64,000 nt of DNA, taken from contig NZ_WUCC01000010.1 of assembly GCF_009807095.1 (NCBI RefSeq), forward strand, positions 1 to 64,000. The letters run 5' to 3'. The notes under the pieces are model-generated. The model was not told the DNA's origin, made no database searches, and saw only the letters and a program-made list of their open reading frames with translations. A program made the translations under genes and the position numbers. The DNA comes from Rathayibacter sp. VKM Ac-2754 (lineage in GTDB: Bacteria > Actinomycetota > Actinomycetes > Actinomycetales > Microbacteriaceae). Below, in pieces: positions 13,506 through 22,198 of the stretch (its first letter is position 1; every line of letters begins with the position of its first letter).

Positions 13506-14545
13506 CAGATCACCATTCCGTACTGCTTGCTGAAGCGGACATCGCCCTCGACCATGTCGCGCATGTCCTTCACGTCGTTGCGGAACATCAGGGTCCGCTC
13601 GATCCCCATGCCGAAGGCGAAGCCGGAGAACTCCTCCGGGTCGATGCCGGCCGCGCGGAGCACGTTGGGGTTGACCATGCCGCAGCCGCCCCACTCGATC
13701 CAGCGCGCGCCGCCGACGAAGGTGGGGTGCCAGATGTCGAGCTCGGCGCTCGGCTCGGTGAAGGGGAAGTAGTTGGGGCGGAGCCGGATCCTCGCCTCGT
13801 CGCCGAACATGATCCTCGCGACGTGCTCGAGGGTTCCGCGCAGGTGCGCCATCGTGAGGCCGCGGTCGACGGCGAGCCCCTCGAACTGCGTGAAGACGGG
13901 GGTGTGCGTGGCGTCGAGCTCGTCGGTGCGGTAGACGCGTCCGGGCGCGATCACGTAGACCGGAGGCGTGCGCTCGAGCATCGAGCGGATCTGCACCGGG
14001 CTCGTGTGCGTGCGCAGCACGAGATGCGAGTCGACGGGGTCGACGAAGAAGGTGTCCTGCATCGCGCGGGCCGGGTGGTCCTCGTCGAAGTTCAGGGCGT
14101 CGAAGTTGAACCACTCGTTCTCGAGCTCGGGCCCCTCGGCGATCTCCCAGCCCATGCCGACGAAGACATCGGCGATCGACTCCTGGAGGAGCGAGAGCGG
14201 GTGGCGCGCCCCCTGGCGGACGAACGACGCCCCGGCGGTGACGTCGACGCGCTCGGCGTCGAGGGCGGCGGCCTCCTCGGCGGCGACGAGCTCGAGCTCG
14301 CGGGCGGAGTAGGCGTCGCCGACCTGCTTGCGGGCACCCCCGACGAGCTTGCCGGAGGCGGCCTTGGACTCGGGCGGGACCGAGCGCATCTGCGCGTTCA
14401 GCCGGGCGAGAGCGGAGCCCTCACCGAGGTGAGCGGCGCGGGCCGTCTTCAGGGCTGCGGAGTCGCCGGCCGCGCTGATCGCGGTGAGCGCCTCGGCGAC
14501 CGCGGCCGAGACGGCCTCGTCGGTGATCGGGTTGCTGTCAGACAC
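13505..14545 (-). CDS. pheS: Phenylalanyl-tRNA synthetase alpha chain
   Basis: Catalytic class II subunit. The 346-residue protein has an N-terminal coiled-coil-like region (~1-90) and then class II motifs: HPLSLL, ENEWFNFDALNFDEDHPAR, RTHTSPVQIR, and a late GFAFGMGIERTLM. The start is taken as GTG at 14545 because TAGACT (14554-14559) ends 8 nt before it, the leaderless arrangement, and because this gives the normal PheS length. An open frame runs further upstream, but only into the inverted-repeat region, and is not PheS-like. Confidence 0.95.
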   Translation of the reverse strand: MSDSNPITDEAVSAAVAEALTAISAAGDSAALKTARAAHLGEGSALARLNAQMRSVPPESKAASGKLVGGARKQVGDAYSARELELVAAEEAAALDAERVDVTAGASFVRQGARHPLSLLQESIADVFVGMGWEIAEGPELENEWFNFDALNFDEDHPARAMQDTFFVDPVDSHLVLRTHTSPVQIRSMLERTPPVYVIAPGRVYRTDELDATHTPVFTQFEGLAVDRGLTMAHLRGTLEHVARIMFGDEARIRLRPNYFPFTEPSAELDIWHPTFVGGARWIEWGGCGMVNPNVLRAAGIDPEEFSGFAFGMGIERTLMFRNDVKDMRDMVEGDVRFSKQYGMVI

Positions 14546-14553
14546 GATGAATG

Positions 14554-14559
14554 AGTCTA
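14554..14559 (-). promoter_or_regulatory. pheS -10 element (leaderless start)
   Basis: TAGACT on the minus strand, 8 nt before the GTG of pheS. It is a near-consensus actinobacterial -10, and there is no Shine-Dalgarno sequence between it and the start. No convincing -35 is seen. Confidence 0.5.
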
Positions 14560-14569
14560 GATCGTCTCC

Positions 14570-14898
14570 ATCGCCCGAGGGCGACGGCGACCGCAGTCGG
14601 CTCCCGGGGTGGTGCGTCGCGAAGAGCGGGTCGCGACCGGCTAGACCGGATCGCTGGCACGCGATCCGCCCGTTCGCCTTGAACTGCCAGTCGATGTGCA
14701 GATGCGCCGTGGGCACGGGTGATGGCCCGTGCGACTTTCCGGTGGTCACCGAAGGGGCCGCGTGCCAGCAGATCGCCGACCTGCGCGAGGCGAACGACCG
14801 GATCGCGTGTCAGCGATTCGATCCAGCCGAACGCTCGCCGCTCTGTGGAACACATCACCTCGGAGAGCCGACCGCGGTCGGGATCGCCCTCGGGCGAT
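14570..14898. repeat. Long imperfect inverted repeat between the ABC transporter and pheS
   Basis: The 110 bases at 14570-14679 reappear inverted at 14788-14898 at roughly three-quarters identity by eye. Both arms start with the self-complementary ATCGCCCGAGGGCGA block and share CGACCGC, GTCGGCTC, ATCGCTG, CACGCGATCCG and CGTTCGCCT in order. The 108-bp centre holds a smaller perfect hairpin, GCACGGG/CCCGTGC (14713-14732). No gene is supported in this 367-nt gap. It could be a degenerate transposable element pair, or a very large stem-loop that terminates transcription after the transporter operon. Confidence 0.7.
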
Positions 14899-14912
14899 CC
14901 CGACGAACGAGT

Positions 14913-15785
14913 TCAGTCCTGGGCGGCGATGAGGGCGGTGTTCGTGGTGGCGCGCGCCGCCGGGTGGCCCGTGCCACCGCGGCCGCTGCTCTTGGTCTTG
15001 ACCTCGACCCACTTCGCGATGCCCGAGAGGATCAGGCAGATGCCGATGTAGATCGCGCCGATGACGATCGCGGCGGGGATGATCGGGCTGTCGAGGCTCG
15101 ACTGGCTGCCGAGGTACTTCGCGTAGTAGAGGAGCTCGTTGTAGGTGATGATCGAGCCGAGCGCCGTGTCCTTGAGGGCGACGACGAGCTGCGCGATGAT
15201 CACGGGCAGCATCGTCCGGATCGCCTGCGGGAACAGGATCAGGCGCATGACGCCGGCCTTCCGCAGCCCGATGGCGTAGCCCGCCTCCTTCTGACCGCGC
15301 GGGAGGGCCTCGATGCCCGCTCGGAAGATCTCGGAGAAGACGGAGCCGTTGTAGAGCGTCAGCGCGATGACGACCGCGAGGTACGGGGTGAGCTTGAGGC
15401 CGACGAACGGGAGCCCGTAGTACATCAGCATCATCAGGATGAGGACCGGGATCGCCCGGAACAGCTCGATGAAGAGCGTGACGGGGACACTGATCCAGCG
15501 TCGGTCCGAGAGCCGGCCGACCGCGAGGACCAGGCCGAGGACGAGGCTCGCGACACCGGCCGCGGCGAACGCGCCGAGGGTCTGCCCCAGCGCGGCTCCG
15601 ATGCTCTGCCACACCAGCGGGTACTGGAACGCCCGCCACTTCTCGGCCGAGAACTGCCCCGACTCGGCGAAACGCCAGAGGATGAAGGCGAAGATCGCGG
15701 CGACCAGCACGATCACGGCGGCGCCGATGATGCGGTTGCGGACGATCGCGCGAGGACCGGGGTTGTCGAAGAGGACGGAGCTCAT
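14913..15785 (-). CDS. gluD: Amino-acid ABC transporter permease (GluD-like)
   Basis: Inner-membrane permease of a polar amino-acid importer of the HisM/GltK type. The 290-residue protein has hydrophobic spans near 18-42, 75-105, 115-140, 200-220 and 240-262. The cytoplasmic ABC-contact loop is KEAGYAIGLRKAG, followed by LFPQAIRTMLP. The ATG at 15785 overlaps the stop of the other permease (ATGA). The C-terminus is a charged Gly/Ala tail. Gene order ATPase-binding protein-permease-permease matches Corynebacterium gluABCD, a glutamate system; substrate is inferred from this order. Confidence 0.88.
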   Translation of the reverse strand: MSSVLFDNPGPRAIVRNRIIGAAVIVLVAAIFAFILWRFAESGQFSAEKWRAFQYPLVWQSIGAALGQTLGAFAAAGVASLVLGLVLAVGRLSDRRWISVPVTLFIELFRAIPVLILMMLMYYGLPFVGLKLTPYLAVVIALTLYNGSVFSEIFRAGIEALPRGQKEAGYAIGLRKAGVMRLILFPQAIRTMLPVIIAQLVVALKDTALGSIITYNELLYYAKYLGSQSSLDSPIIPAAIVIGAIYIGICLILSGIAKWVEVKTKSSGRGGTGHPAARATTNTALIAAQD

Positions 15786-16429
15786 CGGGCGACCCTCCAC
15801 TTCTTCTCGAGCTGACGCTGGACGACCGAGAGCACGGAGACCAGCAGGACGAAGACGAGGGCGACCCAGAGCAGGACGATGAGGCTGTTCTCGCCGCGCT
15901 CGTTCAGCTCGCGGACGATGGTGCCCGACTCGGCGACCGAGAAGCCCGCCGCGACCGTGGTGTTCTTCAGCAGCGCGATCAGGACGCTCATCAGCGGCGG
16001 GATCACGGAGCGGAACGCCTGGGGCAGGACCACCTGGGTCATCGTCAGGCCGAAGTCGAGGCCGATCGCGCGGGCGGCCTCCGCCTGGCCGATCGGCACG
16101 GTGTTGATGCCCGAGCGGAGCACCTCGGCGACGTAGGTCGCGGTGTAGAGGCTGAGGGCGCAGATCGCCAGGTTGGTGTAGTCGACGTCGGGCAGACCCA
16201 GCTTGGGGTAGCCGAACGCGAAGAAGAACATCAGGAGCGTGAGGGGCGTGTTCCGGATGGTGTTGACGTAGACCGTCCCGACGGCCCGAGCGATCGGCAC
16301 GGGCGAGACGCGCATCGCTCCCACGACCGTCCCGATGAGCAGGGCGAAGACGAGCGAGACGGCGAACAGCACGAGCGTGTTGCCGAAGGCGGGAACGTAC
16401 ACGTCGAGGTTGTTCAGCAGAACATCCAT
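15782..16429 (-). CDS. gluC: Amino-acid ABC transporter permease (GluC-like)
   Basis: The 215-residue permease has about five membrane spans (near 14-36, 55-75, 85-105, 150-165, 185-205). The ABC-interaction loop QAEAARAIGLDFG is followed by VLPQAFRSVIPP. It pairs with the following, longer permease to form the translocation path. It starts 72 nt downstream of the binding-protein gene, across a strong hairpin, and its stop overlaps the next start. Confidence 0.9.
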   Translation of the reverse strand: MDVLLNNLDVYVPAFGNTLVLFAVSLVFALLIGTVVGAMRVSPVPIARAVGTVYVNTIRNTPLTLLMFFFAFGYPKLGLPDVDYTNLAICALSLYTATYVAEVLRSGINTVPIGQAEAARAIGLDFGLTMTQVVLPQAFRSVIPPLMSVLIALLKNTTVAAGFSVAESGTIVRELNERGENSLIVLLWVALVFVLLVSVLSVVQRQLEKKWRVAR

Positions 16430-16465
16430 GCGGCGAGCCCTTTCATCGGGAGGTGGGAGGGAGAG

Positions 16466-16499
16466 GGTCCCGGGCGGCGGTGCGCGCCGCCCGGGGACC
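16466..16499 (-). terminator. Stem-loop between binding-protein and permease genes
   Basis: GGTCCCGGGCGGC and GCCGCCCGGGGACC form a ~13-bp stem with a 7-nt loop and one bulge. It sits just after the stop of the binding-protein gene. Such intercistronic hairpins commonly protect the 3' end of the binding-protein message or cause partial termination, so that binding protein exceeds permease. Confidence 0.6.
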
Positions 16500-16501
16500 T
16501 C

Positions 16502-17398
16502 CTAGTAGGCGTCGACCGCGGGCTGCTCGACTTCGGTGCCGGACTCGCCGAGCGTCTCGTCGTAGATGGCGCTCCAGGTGTCGCCACCCTCGGTGAGCAT
16601 GTCGTTGATGAAGCCGCGGAGGGCGTCGTCGTCCTTCGCGAGGCCGACTCCGTAGAGCTCGGTGCTGAAGGGCTCGCCGACGACCTTGAGCTCGTCGGGG
16701 CTCTGCGCGGCGTAGCCGATCAGGATCGCGCCGTCGGTGGTGACCGCGTCGACCTGGCCGTCGTTCAGGGCGTCGACGCACTGCGAGTAGGTGTCGAACT
16801 CCTCGGTGGGCACGTCGGGGTAGTTCGTGCGGATGTTCTGGATCGGGGTCGATCCGGTCGCCGAGCACACGGTGGTGTCGGCCGTGAGGTCGTCCGGACC
16901 CTCGATGGTGTCGTTGTCGGCCGCGACCAGGAGCTGCTGGCCGGTCTCGAAGTAGGGTCCTGCGAAGCCGACCTGCTCCTTGCGCTTGTCGGTGATCGAG
17001 TAGGTGCCGACGTAGTAGTCGATGTCGCCGTTCACGATCGACGCCTCGCGGTTGGCCGACGGGATCGCCTCGAAGGTGATCTCGTCCTCCGAGAAGCCGA
17101 GCGACGCGGCGATCCACTTCGCGATCTCGATGTCGAAGCCGGAGCGCTCACCGGTCGCGGCGTCGAGGTAGCCGAGACCCGGCTGGTCCTCCTTGACGCC
17201 GATGGTCACTCCCCCGGCGTCGGTCATCGTGTCGAAGGTGGGGCTGCCCTCGAGGGTCACGTCGGAGGCGACCTCGTAGGTCGCGGCCTCGCCGGACTCG
17301 GAGCCTGCTCCGGTGCCTCCGGAGTCGCCGGCGCAGCCTGCGAGGGTGAGGGCCGCGGCAGCGAGTCCTGCGGTCATGAACATGAGCTTGGTGCGCAT
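16502..17398 (-). CDS. gluB: Amino-acid ABC transporter substrate-binding lipoprotein (GluB-like)
   Basis: Extracytoplasmic solute-binding protein of family 3. The 298-residue precursor has a signal peptide with lipobox LAGC (Cys22), then a Gly/Ser/Glu-rich linker to ~38. The periplasmic-type fold is recognisable from GVKEDQPGLGYLDAATGERSGF (read as two adjoining blocks) and the FDIEIAKWIA segment. Two cysteines at VCSATGS and YSQCVDAL may form a disulfide. It is lipid-anchored outside the membrane and delivers ligand to the two permeases encoded downstream. Confidence 0.92.
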   Translation of the reverse strand: MRTKLMFMTAGLAAAALTLAGCAGDSGGTGAGSESGEAATYEVASDVTLEGSPTFDTMTDAGGVTIGVKEDQPGLGYLDAATGERSGFDIEIAKWIAASLGFSEDEITFEAIPSANREASIVNGDIDYYVGTYSITDKRKEQVGFAGPYFETGQQLLVAADNDTIEGPDDLTADTTVCSATGSTPIQNIRTNYPDVPTEEFDTYSQCVDALNDGQVDAVTTDGAILIGYAAQSPDELKVVGEPFSTELYGVGLAKDDDALRGFINDMLTEGGDTWSAIYDETLGESGTEVEQPAVDAY

Positions 17399-17420
17399 GA
17401 TCGTCCTTCCTGGGGTTCGG

Positions 17421-17469
17421 CCCGCCGGAGCGGGCGATGTCCTGCCGGCCCCGAGGGTTCCAGGGGCCG
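17421..17469 (-). promoter_or_regulatory. Intercistronic hairpins between the ATPase and binding-protein genes
   Basis: Two stems lie in this 105-nt gap: CCCGC/GCGGG (17421-17434) and CGGCCCC/GGGGCCG (17446-17469). They may act as an RNA-processing or attenuation site separating the first gene from the abundant binding-protein message. Confidence 0.4.
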
Positions 17470-17503
17470 ACGTGTCGGATGTTCGGGCGCGTGAGCTGAT
17501 CCG

Positions 17504-18277
17504 CTAGTGCGTGATCAGCTTCGAGAGGAAGTCCTTGGCGCGGTCGGTGCGCGGGGCCGTGAAGAACGTCTCGGGATCGGTGTCCTCGAGGATCTCGCCG
17601 TCGGCCATGAAGACGACGCGGTCGGCGGCCTTGCGGGCGAAGCCCATCTCGTGGGTGACGACGATCATCGTCATGCCGTCCTTCGCGAGGCCGACCATGA
17701 CGTCGAGGACCTCGTTGATCATCTCGGGGTCGAGCGCCGAGGTCGGCTCGTCGAAGAGCATCACCTTCGGCTTCATCGCGAGCGCCCGGGCGATCGCGAC
17801 GCGCTGCTGCTGGCCACCCGAGAGCTGGGCGGGGCTCTTCGCCGCCTGGTGCCCGACGCCGACGCGGTCGAGCAGCGCCTGCGCTTCGGCCTCGGCCGCC
17901 TTGCGGGCGAGCTTGCGGACCCTGATCGGCCCGAGCGTGACGTTCTCGAGGATCGTCTTGTGCGCGAAGAGGTTGAAGGACTGGAAGACCATGCCCACGT
18001 CGGCACGGAGGGCGGCGAGGCCCTTGCCCTCCTCCGGCAGCTTCTGACCGTCGATCGAGATCGTGCCGCCCGAGATGGTCTCGAGGCGGTTGATCGTGCG
18101 GCAGAGCGTCGACTTGCCGGAGCCCGACGGTCCGAGGACCACGACGACCTCCCCGCGGTGCACGGTGAGATCGATGTCCTTCAGTGCCTGGAACTCGCCG
18201 TAGTGCTTCTGCACACCGTCGAGAACGACCAGGGGTTCACCGGCGGGAGCGGGCGTGCGCTGGGGAGCTGCTTCCAT
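17504..18277 (-). CDS. gluA: Amino-acid ABC transporter ATP-binding protein (GluA-like)
   Basis: Energises the importer on the cytoplasmic face. The 257-residue ATPase has Walker [10 protein letters not shown] (~52-60), signature LSGGQQQR (~152-159), Walker B VMLFDEP (~171-177) and the switch His in VVTHEMGFA. It is the first gene of the operon. Upstream on its strand TTGACC with a TGATTC/GATTCT hexamer 15-16 bp away is a possible promoter. Confidence 0.94.
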   Translation of the reverse strand: MEAAPQRTPAPAGEPLVVLDGVQKHYGEFQALKDIDLTVHRGEVVVVLGPSGSGKSTLCRTINRLETISGGTISIDGQKLPEEGKGLAALRADVGMVFQSFNLFAHKTILENVTLGPIRVRKLARKAAEAEAQALLDRVGVGHQAAKSPAQLSGGQQQRVAIARALAMKPKVMLFDEPTSALDPEMINEVLDVMVGLAKDGMTMIVVTHEMGFARKAADRVVFMADGEILEDTDPETFFTAPRTDRAKDFLSKLITH

Positions 18278-18390
18278 TCGGCCAGAGAATCACACGCGAA
18301 TGGGCGGGTCAAATCATGAGCGTTTTCTTAATCAGAGAGTAACAACGCCGCTTTTCCCCCAGGCGGAACTCAGGCAGGGCGCCGTTTCAC

Positions 18391-19191
18391 TCAGGAACGG
18401 AGGGCGAACGCGCTCTCGTACAGGCAGACGGAGGCGGCGGTCGCCAGATTCAGCGACTCGGCGGCTCCGTAGATCGGCACCGCGACGACGGCGTCCACCA
18501 GTTCGAGCGACTCGGCCTCGAGGCCGCGGGCCTCGTTGCCGAAGACCCACACCGTCGGCTGCGCGAGGTCGCCGCGGTCGCGGATCCCGAGCAGGTCCTC
18601 GCCCTTCACATCGGCGGCCACGGCGCGCAGCCCCGCCCCGCGCAGCCGCTGCAGCACGTCGGAGAGCTCGGCGTCGACCGCGACGGGCAGGTGGAAGAGC
18701 GATCCGGTCGTCGACCGCACCACCTTGGGATTGTAGAGATCGACGGAGCGACCCGTGAGGACGACGGCGTCGGCGCCCGCGGCGTCGGCCGCCCGGATGA
18801 TGGTGCCGAGATTGCCCGGGTCGCGGACCTCCTCGAGCACCGCGACCAGGCGCGGGCCGGAGGCGACGATGTCCTTCAGCGAGGTCGGGAACTGGCGGCA
18901 GACGCTGACGAAGCCCTGCGGAGTCACCGTGTCGGCCATCGAGTCGAGGACGTCCTCGGTGACGTACTCGATCTCGACGTCCGCCTCCTCGGCGGCCGCT
19001 ACGATCTCGGGGTGGCGTTCGAGCGCCGTCGGAGTCGCGAACGACTCGACGAGGAGCTCGGGACGGTACTGCAGCGCCTCGGTGATGGCCTGCGGGCCCT
19101 CGAGGAGGAACAGCCCCGTCTCCTGCCGCGCCGGGCGCCGAGTGAGCTTGGCGACGGAGCGGACGCGGGGAGAACGAGGGTTGTCGAGCAT
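18391..19191 (-). CDS. SpoU-family RNA 2'-O-methyltransferase
   Basis: Methylates a ribose 2'-OH in rRNA or tRNA using S-adenosylmethionine; the exact target cannot be read. The 266-residue protein has an N-terminal substrate-binding domain (~1-105) and then the SPOUT motifs DPGNLGTIIRAAD, VFGNEARGL and SLNLATAASVCLYE, which form the trefoil knot. TAGGCT (19198-19203) lies 6 nt before the ATG, the leaderless arrangement. Genes of this type commonly neighbour rplT-rpmI-infC or pheS in Actinobacteria, as here. Confidence 0.93.
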   Translation of the reverse strand: MLDNPRSPRVRSVAKLTRRPARQETGLFLLEGPQAITEALQYRPELLVESFATPTALERHPEIVAAAEEADVEIEYVTEDVLDSMADTVTPQGFVSVCRQFPTSLKDIVASGPRLVAVLEEVRDPGNLGTIIRAADAAGADAVVLTGRSVDLYNPKVVRSTTGSLFHLPVAVDAELSDVLQRLRGAGLRAVAADVKGEDLLGIRDRGDLAQPTVWVFGNEARGLEAESLELVDAVVAVPIYGAAESLNLATAASVCLYESAFALRS

Positions 19192-19248
19192 GCGGCGAGC
19201 CTATCGGCGCGCGTCCCACCGCCCCGGTCGACACGTCGCGGAGACGAC

Positions 19249-19282
19249 GAAGGGGGCCACGACCTCGGTCGTGACCCCCTTC
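19249..19282 (-). terminator. Terminator of the infC-rpmI-rplT operon
   Basis: GAAGGGGG-C-CACGAC pairs with GTCGTG-A-CCCCCTTC around a CTCG loop, 14 paired bases with one mismatch. It begins 16 nt after the rplT stop. No T-tract follows. Confidence 0.7.
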
Positions 19283-19297
19283 GGGAAGCAGTGCTGA

Positions 19298-19681
19298 CTA
19301 CGCGGCGCGGGGAGCGGAGGTGTCGGCCGGCAGCGCGTTCTTCGCGGTCGCCACGAGGGCGGCGAAGGTCGCGGGCTCGGTGATCGCGAGGTCGGCGAGG
19401 ATGCGGCGGTCGACCTGCACTCCGGCCAGGGCGAGGCCCTGGATGAAGCGGTTGTAGGTCAGGCCGTTCGCACGGGAGGCGGCGTTGATGCGCTGGATCC
19501 AGAGGCGGCGGAACTCGCCCTTGCGCGCACGACGGTCGCGGTACGAGTAGACGAGGGAGTGGGTGACCTGCTCCTTCGCCTTGCGGTACAGACGCGAACG
19601 CTGGCCGCGGTAGCCCTTCGCGCGCTCGAGGATGACGCGACGCTTCTTGTGGGCGTTGACCGCCCTCTTGACTCTTGCCAT
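19298..19681 (-). CDS. rplT: 50S ribosomal protein L20
   Basis: Assembly protein of the large subunit. The 127 residues begin [15 protein letters not shown] and continue with [16 protein letters not shown], diagnostic of L20, with the usual globular C-terminal half ([18 protein letters not shown]). It is the last gene of the infC-rpmI-rplT operon and is followed by a strong stem-loop. In several bacteria L20 represses its own operon; no L20-type operator could be recognised here. Confidence 0.98.
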   Translation of the reverse strand: MARVKRAVNAHKKRRVILERAKGYRGQRSRLYRKAKEQVTHSLVYSYRDRRARKGEFRRLWIQRINAASRANGLTYNRFIQGLALAGVQVDRRILADLAITEPATFAALVATAKNALPADTSAPRAA

Positions 19682-19737
19682 TTCTTTTTCTTCCTATCGA
19701 TCCTGGTCGGTGAAGTTCTGTGCGGCGGTGTAGCGGA

Positions 19738-19932
19738 CTACAGGCCGAGCAGCTTCTTGGCGACCTTCGCGTCCTGCGGGGCGAGGACCTGGTCCTGGTT
19801 GAGGCGGCGGGTGCGGACGCTGGACTTGGACTCCAGGTTGTGGCGCATGCCGGCCTGCTGCTTCATGAGCTTGCCGGAGCCGGTCACCTTGAAGCGCTTC
19901 TTGGCACCCGAGTGGGTCTTCATCTTGGGCAT
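19738..19932 (-). CDS. rpmI: 50S ribosomal protein L35
   Basis: Small basic 64-residue large-subunit protein, beginning [22 protein letters not shown], the canonical L35 start. It lies between infC and rplT in the conserved order. A GGAGAG Shine-Dalgarno precedes the ATG. The 109-nt gap to infC holds two perfect hairpins. Confidence 0.98.
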   Translation of the reverse strand: MPKMKTHSGAKKRFKVTGSGKLMKQQAGMRHNLESKSSVRTRRLNQDQVLAPQDAKVAKKLLGL

Positions 19933-19982
19933 GTTCTCTCCTTGTCGACGTCACACCCGCACACGGCGGGGCGAAGCATGGG

Positions 19983-20019
19983 CCCCGCGAGCGGGGACGT
20001 GCACCGGCCCCGAGGCCGG
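19983..20019 (-). promoter_or_regulatory. Paired hairpins between infC and rpmI
   Basis: CCCCGC/GCGGGG (19983-19996, 2-nt loop) and CCGGCC/GGCCGG (20004-20019, 4-nt loop) stand back to back. They could tune IF3 against L35/L20 output by stalling transcription or stabilising the upstream message. Confidence 0.45.
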
Positions 20020-20041
20020 GGCGGTGAAGTAGTGGGCAGTG

Positions 20042-20647
20042 CTAGACCGTCTCGGTCTCGGCCTCGGCCGATTCCTCGGGGGTGTTGGCCTCGCGACGAG
20101 CGGCGCGGACGGCGTTCGCCTCGGCCTTCGCCTCGGACTTGTTCTTCAGGGGGCCGATGACCATCACCATGTTGCGACCGTCGATGGTCGGTGTGGACTC
20201 GACCTGGCCGAACTCGGCCACGTCCTCCGCGAAGCGCTGCAGGAGTCGGACGCCCATCTCGGGGCGGGACTGCTCGCGGCCTCGGAAGAGGATCATCGCC
20301 TTGACCTTGTCGCCGGCCTTGAGGAAGCCCTCGGCGCGCTTGCGCTTGGTCTCGTAGTCGTGCTTGTCGATCTTCAGGCGGAACCGGACCTCCTTGAGGA
20401 TCGTGTTCGCCTGGTTGCGACGGGCTTCCTTGAGCTTCTGAGCCTGCTCGTACTTGAACTTCCCGTAGTCCATGATCTTGGCGACGGGAGGCTTGGAGTT
20501 GGGAGCAACCTCGACCAGATCCAGGTCTGCATCCTGCGCGAGTCGCAGGGCGACCTCGATTTTCACGACGCCGACCTGTTCTCCGGCGGGACCGACGAGG
20601 CGGACCTCGGGGACGCGGATACGGTCGTTGGTACGGGGATCGCTGAT
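20042..20647 (-). CDS. infC: Translation initiation factor IF-3, probable ATC start
   Basis: Binds the 30S subunit and polices start-codon choice. The protein begins [19 protein letters not shown], the usual actinobacterial IF3 N-terminus, followed by the linker and a C-terminal domain ([17 protein letters not shown]). No ATG, GTG or TTG exists in frame near that point. Instead AGAGGAG lies 7 nt before an ATC codon at 20645-20647. infC is well known to use rare AUU/AUC starts so that IF3 represses its own translation; that is the best reading, giving 201 residues with an acidic tail after the core. Confidence 0.93.
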   Translation of the reverse strand: MSDPRTNDRIRVPEVRLVGPAGEQVGVVKIEVALRLAQDADLDLVEVAPNSKPPVAKIMDYGKFKYEQAQKLKEARRNQANTILKEVRFRLKIDKHDYETKRKRAEGFLKAGDKVKAMILFRGREQSRPEMGVRLLQRFAEDVAEFGQVESTPTIDGRNMVMVIGPLKNKSEAKAEANAVRAARREANTPEESAEAETETV

Positions 20648-21012
20648 TGCGTTTCTCCTCTGATCTCGGTGAGTTGCTGCTCTGCGGCCGGAGTGATCCG
20701 GCGCATCCCGAGAGAGGTGATTCCCTTGCGCGAGGTGCTGTAGACGCACATCGCTCGCACCCTTCGGCGCGGACTCGAGGCGGACCTCGAGCGCCGCAGC
20801 CCTGCCCCCGTTGCCGGAGGCGGAGTGCTTCAGACCCGGTAACCTAGTGAAGCGGTCAAGCGCGGGTGGGAGAATCTCCACTTTCGAACCGGGGACATGC
20901 CCCGGAGCCCGCATCACCATAGCAGACTCGCGGCCCGACCGACAGAGCGCTTCACGCCGCCACCCCGGCGCTCCCCGGATGCGGCATGCGCACCCCACCG
21001 AACGAAGGACCC
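20648..21012. other. Leader/intergenic region between infC and the DUF1844 gene
   Basis: This 365-nt gap carries the divergent 5' regions of infC (minus) and the DUF1844 gene (plus). On the minus strand a 65-codon frame (to 20760, reading [20 protein letters not shown]) runs into infC out of frame. It might be an upstream ORF, but nothing else supports it. A TTGACC hexamer near 20855 and a TAGGTT nearby are promoter-like but poorly spaced. No RNA family is recognised. Confidence 0.4.
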
Positions 21013-21393
21013 ATGGCTCAGCACGACGACGACTACGCACGCCGCTTCGGCGACGGAGACGACTCCGCCGATCTCGAGGCCGCGAGGGACATCGCCGAGG
21101 TCCCGGCCGTCGAGATCATCACCACGGCCGCGGTGCACCTGATGAGCGCCGCGGCGGTCAAGTGCGGGCTCGCCGACGAGCCCGGCGCCGAGATCGACCT
21201 CGACGAGGCGCGCAAGCTCATCAACGCCCTCGCCGGCCTGGTGACCGCCGGCGCGCCCGACATCAGCGACATGCACGCCCGCAGCCTGCGCGACGGACTC
21301 CGCACCCTGCAGCTCGCGTTCCGCGAGGCCTCGCCCATCCAGGACCCGATCGGCAAGGGGCCGGGCGAGAAGTGGACCGGCCCGGTCACCTGA
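21013..21393 (+). CDS. DUF1844-family protein
   Basis: A 126-residue acidic cytoplasmic protein. The family core is [21 protein letters not shown], then [12 protein letters not shown], and a C-terminal [16 protein letters not shown] (each quoted in parts). Its function is unknown, but in Actinobacteria it is regularly beside infC, as here. ATG 21013 ([11 protein letters not shown]) is chosen because GAAGGA precedes it closely; an in-frame ATG 27 nt upstream is possible. The 3' end overlaps the convergent SseB-like gene by 8 nt. Confidence 0.85.
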   Translation: MAQHDDDYARRFGDGDDSADLEAARDIAEVPAVEIITTAAVHLMSAAAVKCGLADEPGAEIDLDEARKLINALAGLVTAGAPDISDMHARSLRDGLRTLQLAFREASPIQDPIGKGPGEKWTGPVT

Positions 21394-22198
21394 CGGCGGG
21401 GCGCTCCTGGGCGTCCGACGCCGCGAGCCGGAGCGACATCGAGTCGACGCGGGCCGCGACGGTCTCGTCCTCGGCCCAGCGCGCTCCGAGCCGCTCGACC
21501 AGGCCGTCGAGCGAGGGGCGGTCGAGTCCGGGGCGGACGCCGAGCACGACGATCAACTCGGGGCCGGCGAGCCGCTGACGCGGATCCCCCGCCAGTGTCT
21601 CGAGCGAGGCGACGGCCTCCTCCGATGCCGCGCCCGTCCGCAGGGCGGCCAGGACACGGGGATCACCGAAGCTGGGATGCCACGGGGCGCCCTCGGCGAT
21701 GGCCCACACGGCCGGTCGTCGCACCGCGAACTCGTACTCGGAGACGGGGTCGAGGACCATCAGCTCGGTCTTCTCGGCGACGGCGGCGAGGGCCGCCCGG
21801 CGGCCGTCGACCGGCACGGGCCTCGCCGAGGGATCCCAGCGGCGCATGGCGTCGACACTGCTGAAGACCGGCAGCACGCTGCGACCGTCGGGACCCGCGA
21901 CCGTGACGATCGAGAGCTCCTGCGTCTTGTCGGCGCGGAGCCCGGCCACCCCCTCGGCCTCCTCGCCCAGGTGGGCGACCAGGGGGATGAGCAGGCGCGA
22001 CTCGCGGAGCGCGTCGACCACGGTCTCAGGGCCGACGGCGCCGGAGGAGAAGCCCGCCAGGGCCCGCGCGAGGAGCTCGGGCGCGCTGCCGTCGTCGTCG
22101 CTCGCGGGGGCCGACTCGAAGTGCCGCCCCGCCCAGGGAGTCCCGGCCGAGTCGGTCAGGTGCGCGGGGAGCGCGCGTGAGTCACTCGGAAGCGACAT
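21386..22198 (-). CDS. SseB-family protein
   Basis: The 270-residue protein resembles actinobacterial SseB-domain proteins. An N-terminal SseB-type half reads [40 protein letters not shown] and [20 protein letters not shown] (in parts). A less conserved C-terminal half follows ([23 protein letters not shown]). No catalytic motif is seen and the cellular role is unknown. It overlaps the end of the upstream hisA/priA gene by 17 nt, so it is probably the last gene of the his transcript. Confidence 0.8.
   Translation of the reverse strand: MSLPSDSRALPAHLTDSAGTPWAGRHFESAPASDDDGSAPELLARALAGFSSGAVGPETVVDALRESRLLIPLVAHLGEEAEGVAGLRADKTQELSIVTVAGPDGRSVLPVFSSVDAMRRWDPSARPVPVDGRRAALAAVAEKTELMVLDPVSEYEFAVRRPAVWAIAEGAPWHPSFGDPRVLAALRTGAASEEAVASLETLAGDPRQRLAGPELIVVLGVRPGLDRPSLDGLVERLGARWAEDETVAARVDSMSLRLAASDAQERPAVR

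Noticed and set aside
10677-13772. A 1031-codon open frame on the plus strand opposite pheT
   Set aside because: It is antisense to pheT, rich in Arg/Asp/Gly/Glu, and has no recognisable domain. It results from the very high GC content, which removes stop codons.
13505-14749. Longer pheS starting near 14749
   Set aside because: The added ~68 codons lie in the inverted-repeat region and are unlike PheS; the GTG at 14545 has a -10 directly upstream and gives normal length.
20648-21012. An L20-type leader or other known ribosomal-protein RNA operator upstream of infC
   Set aside because: No recognisable pseudoknot or paired stems of that type could be found by eye.
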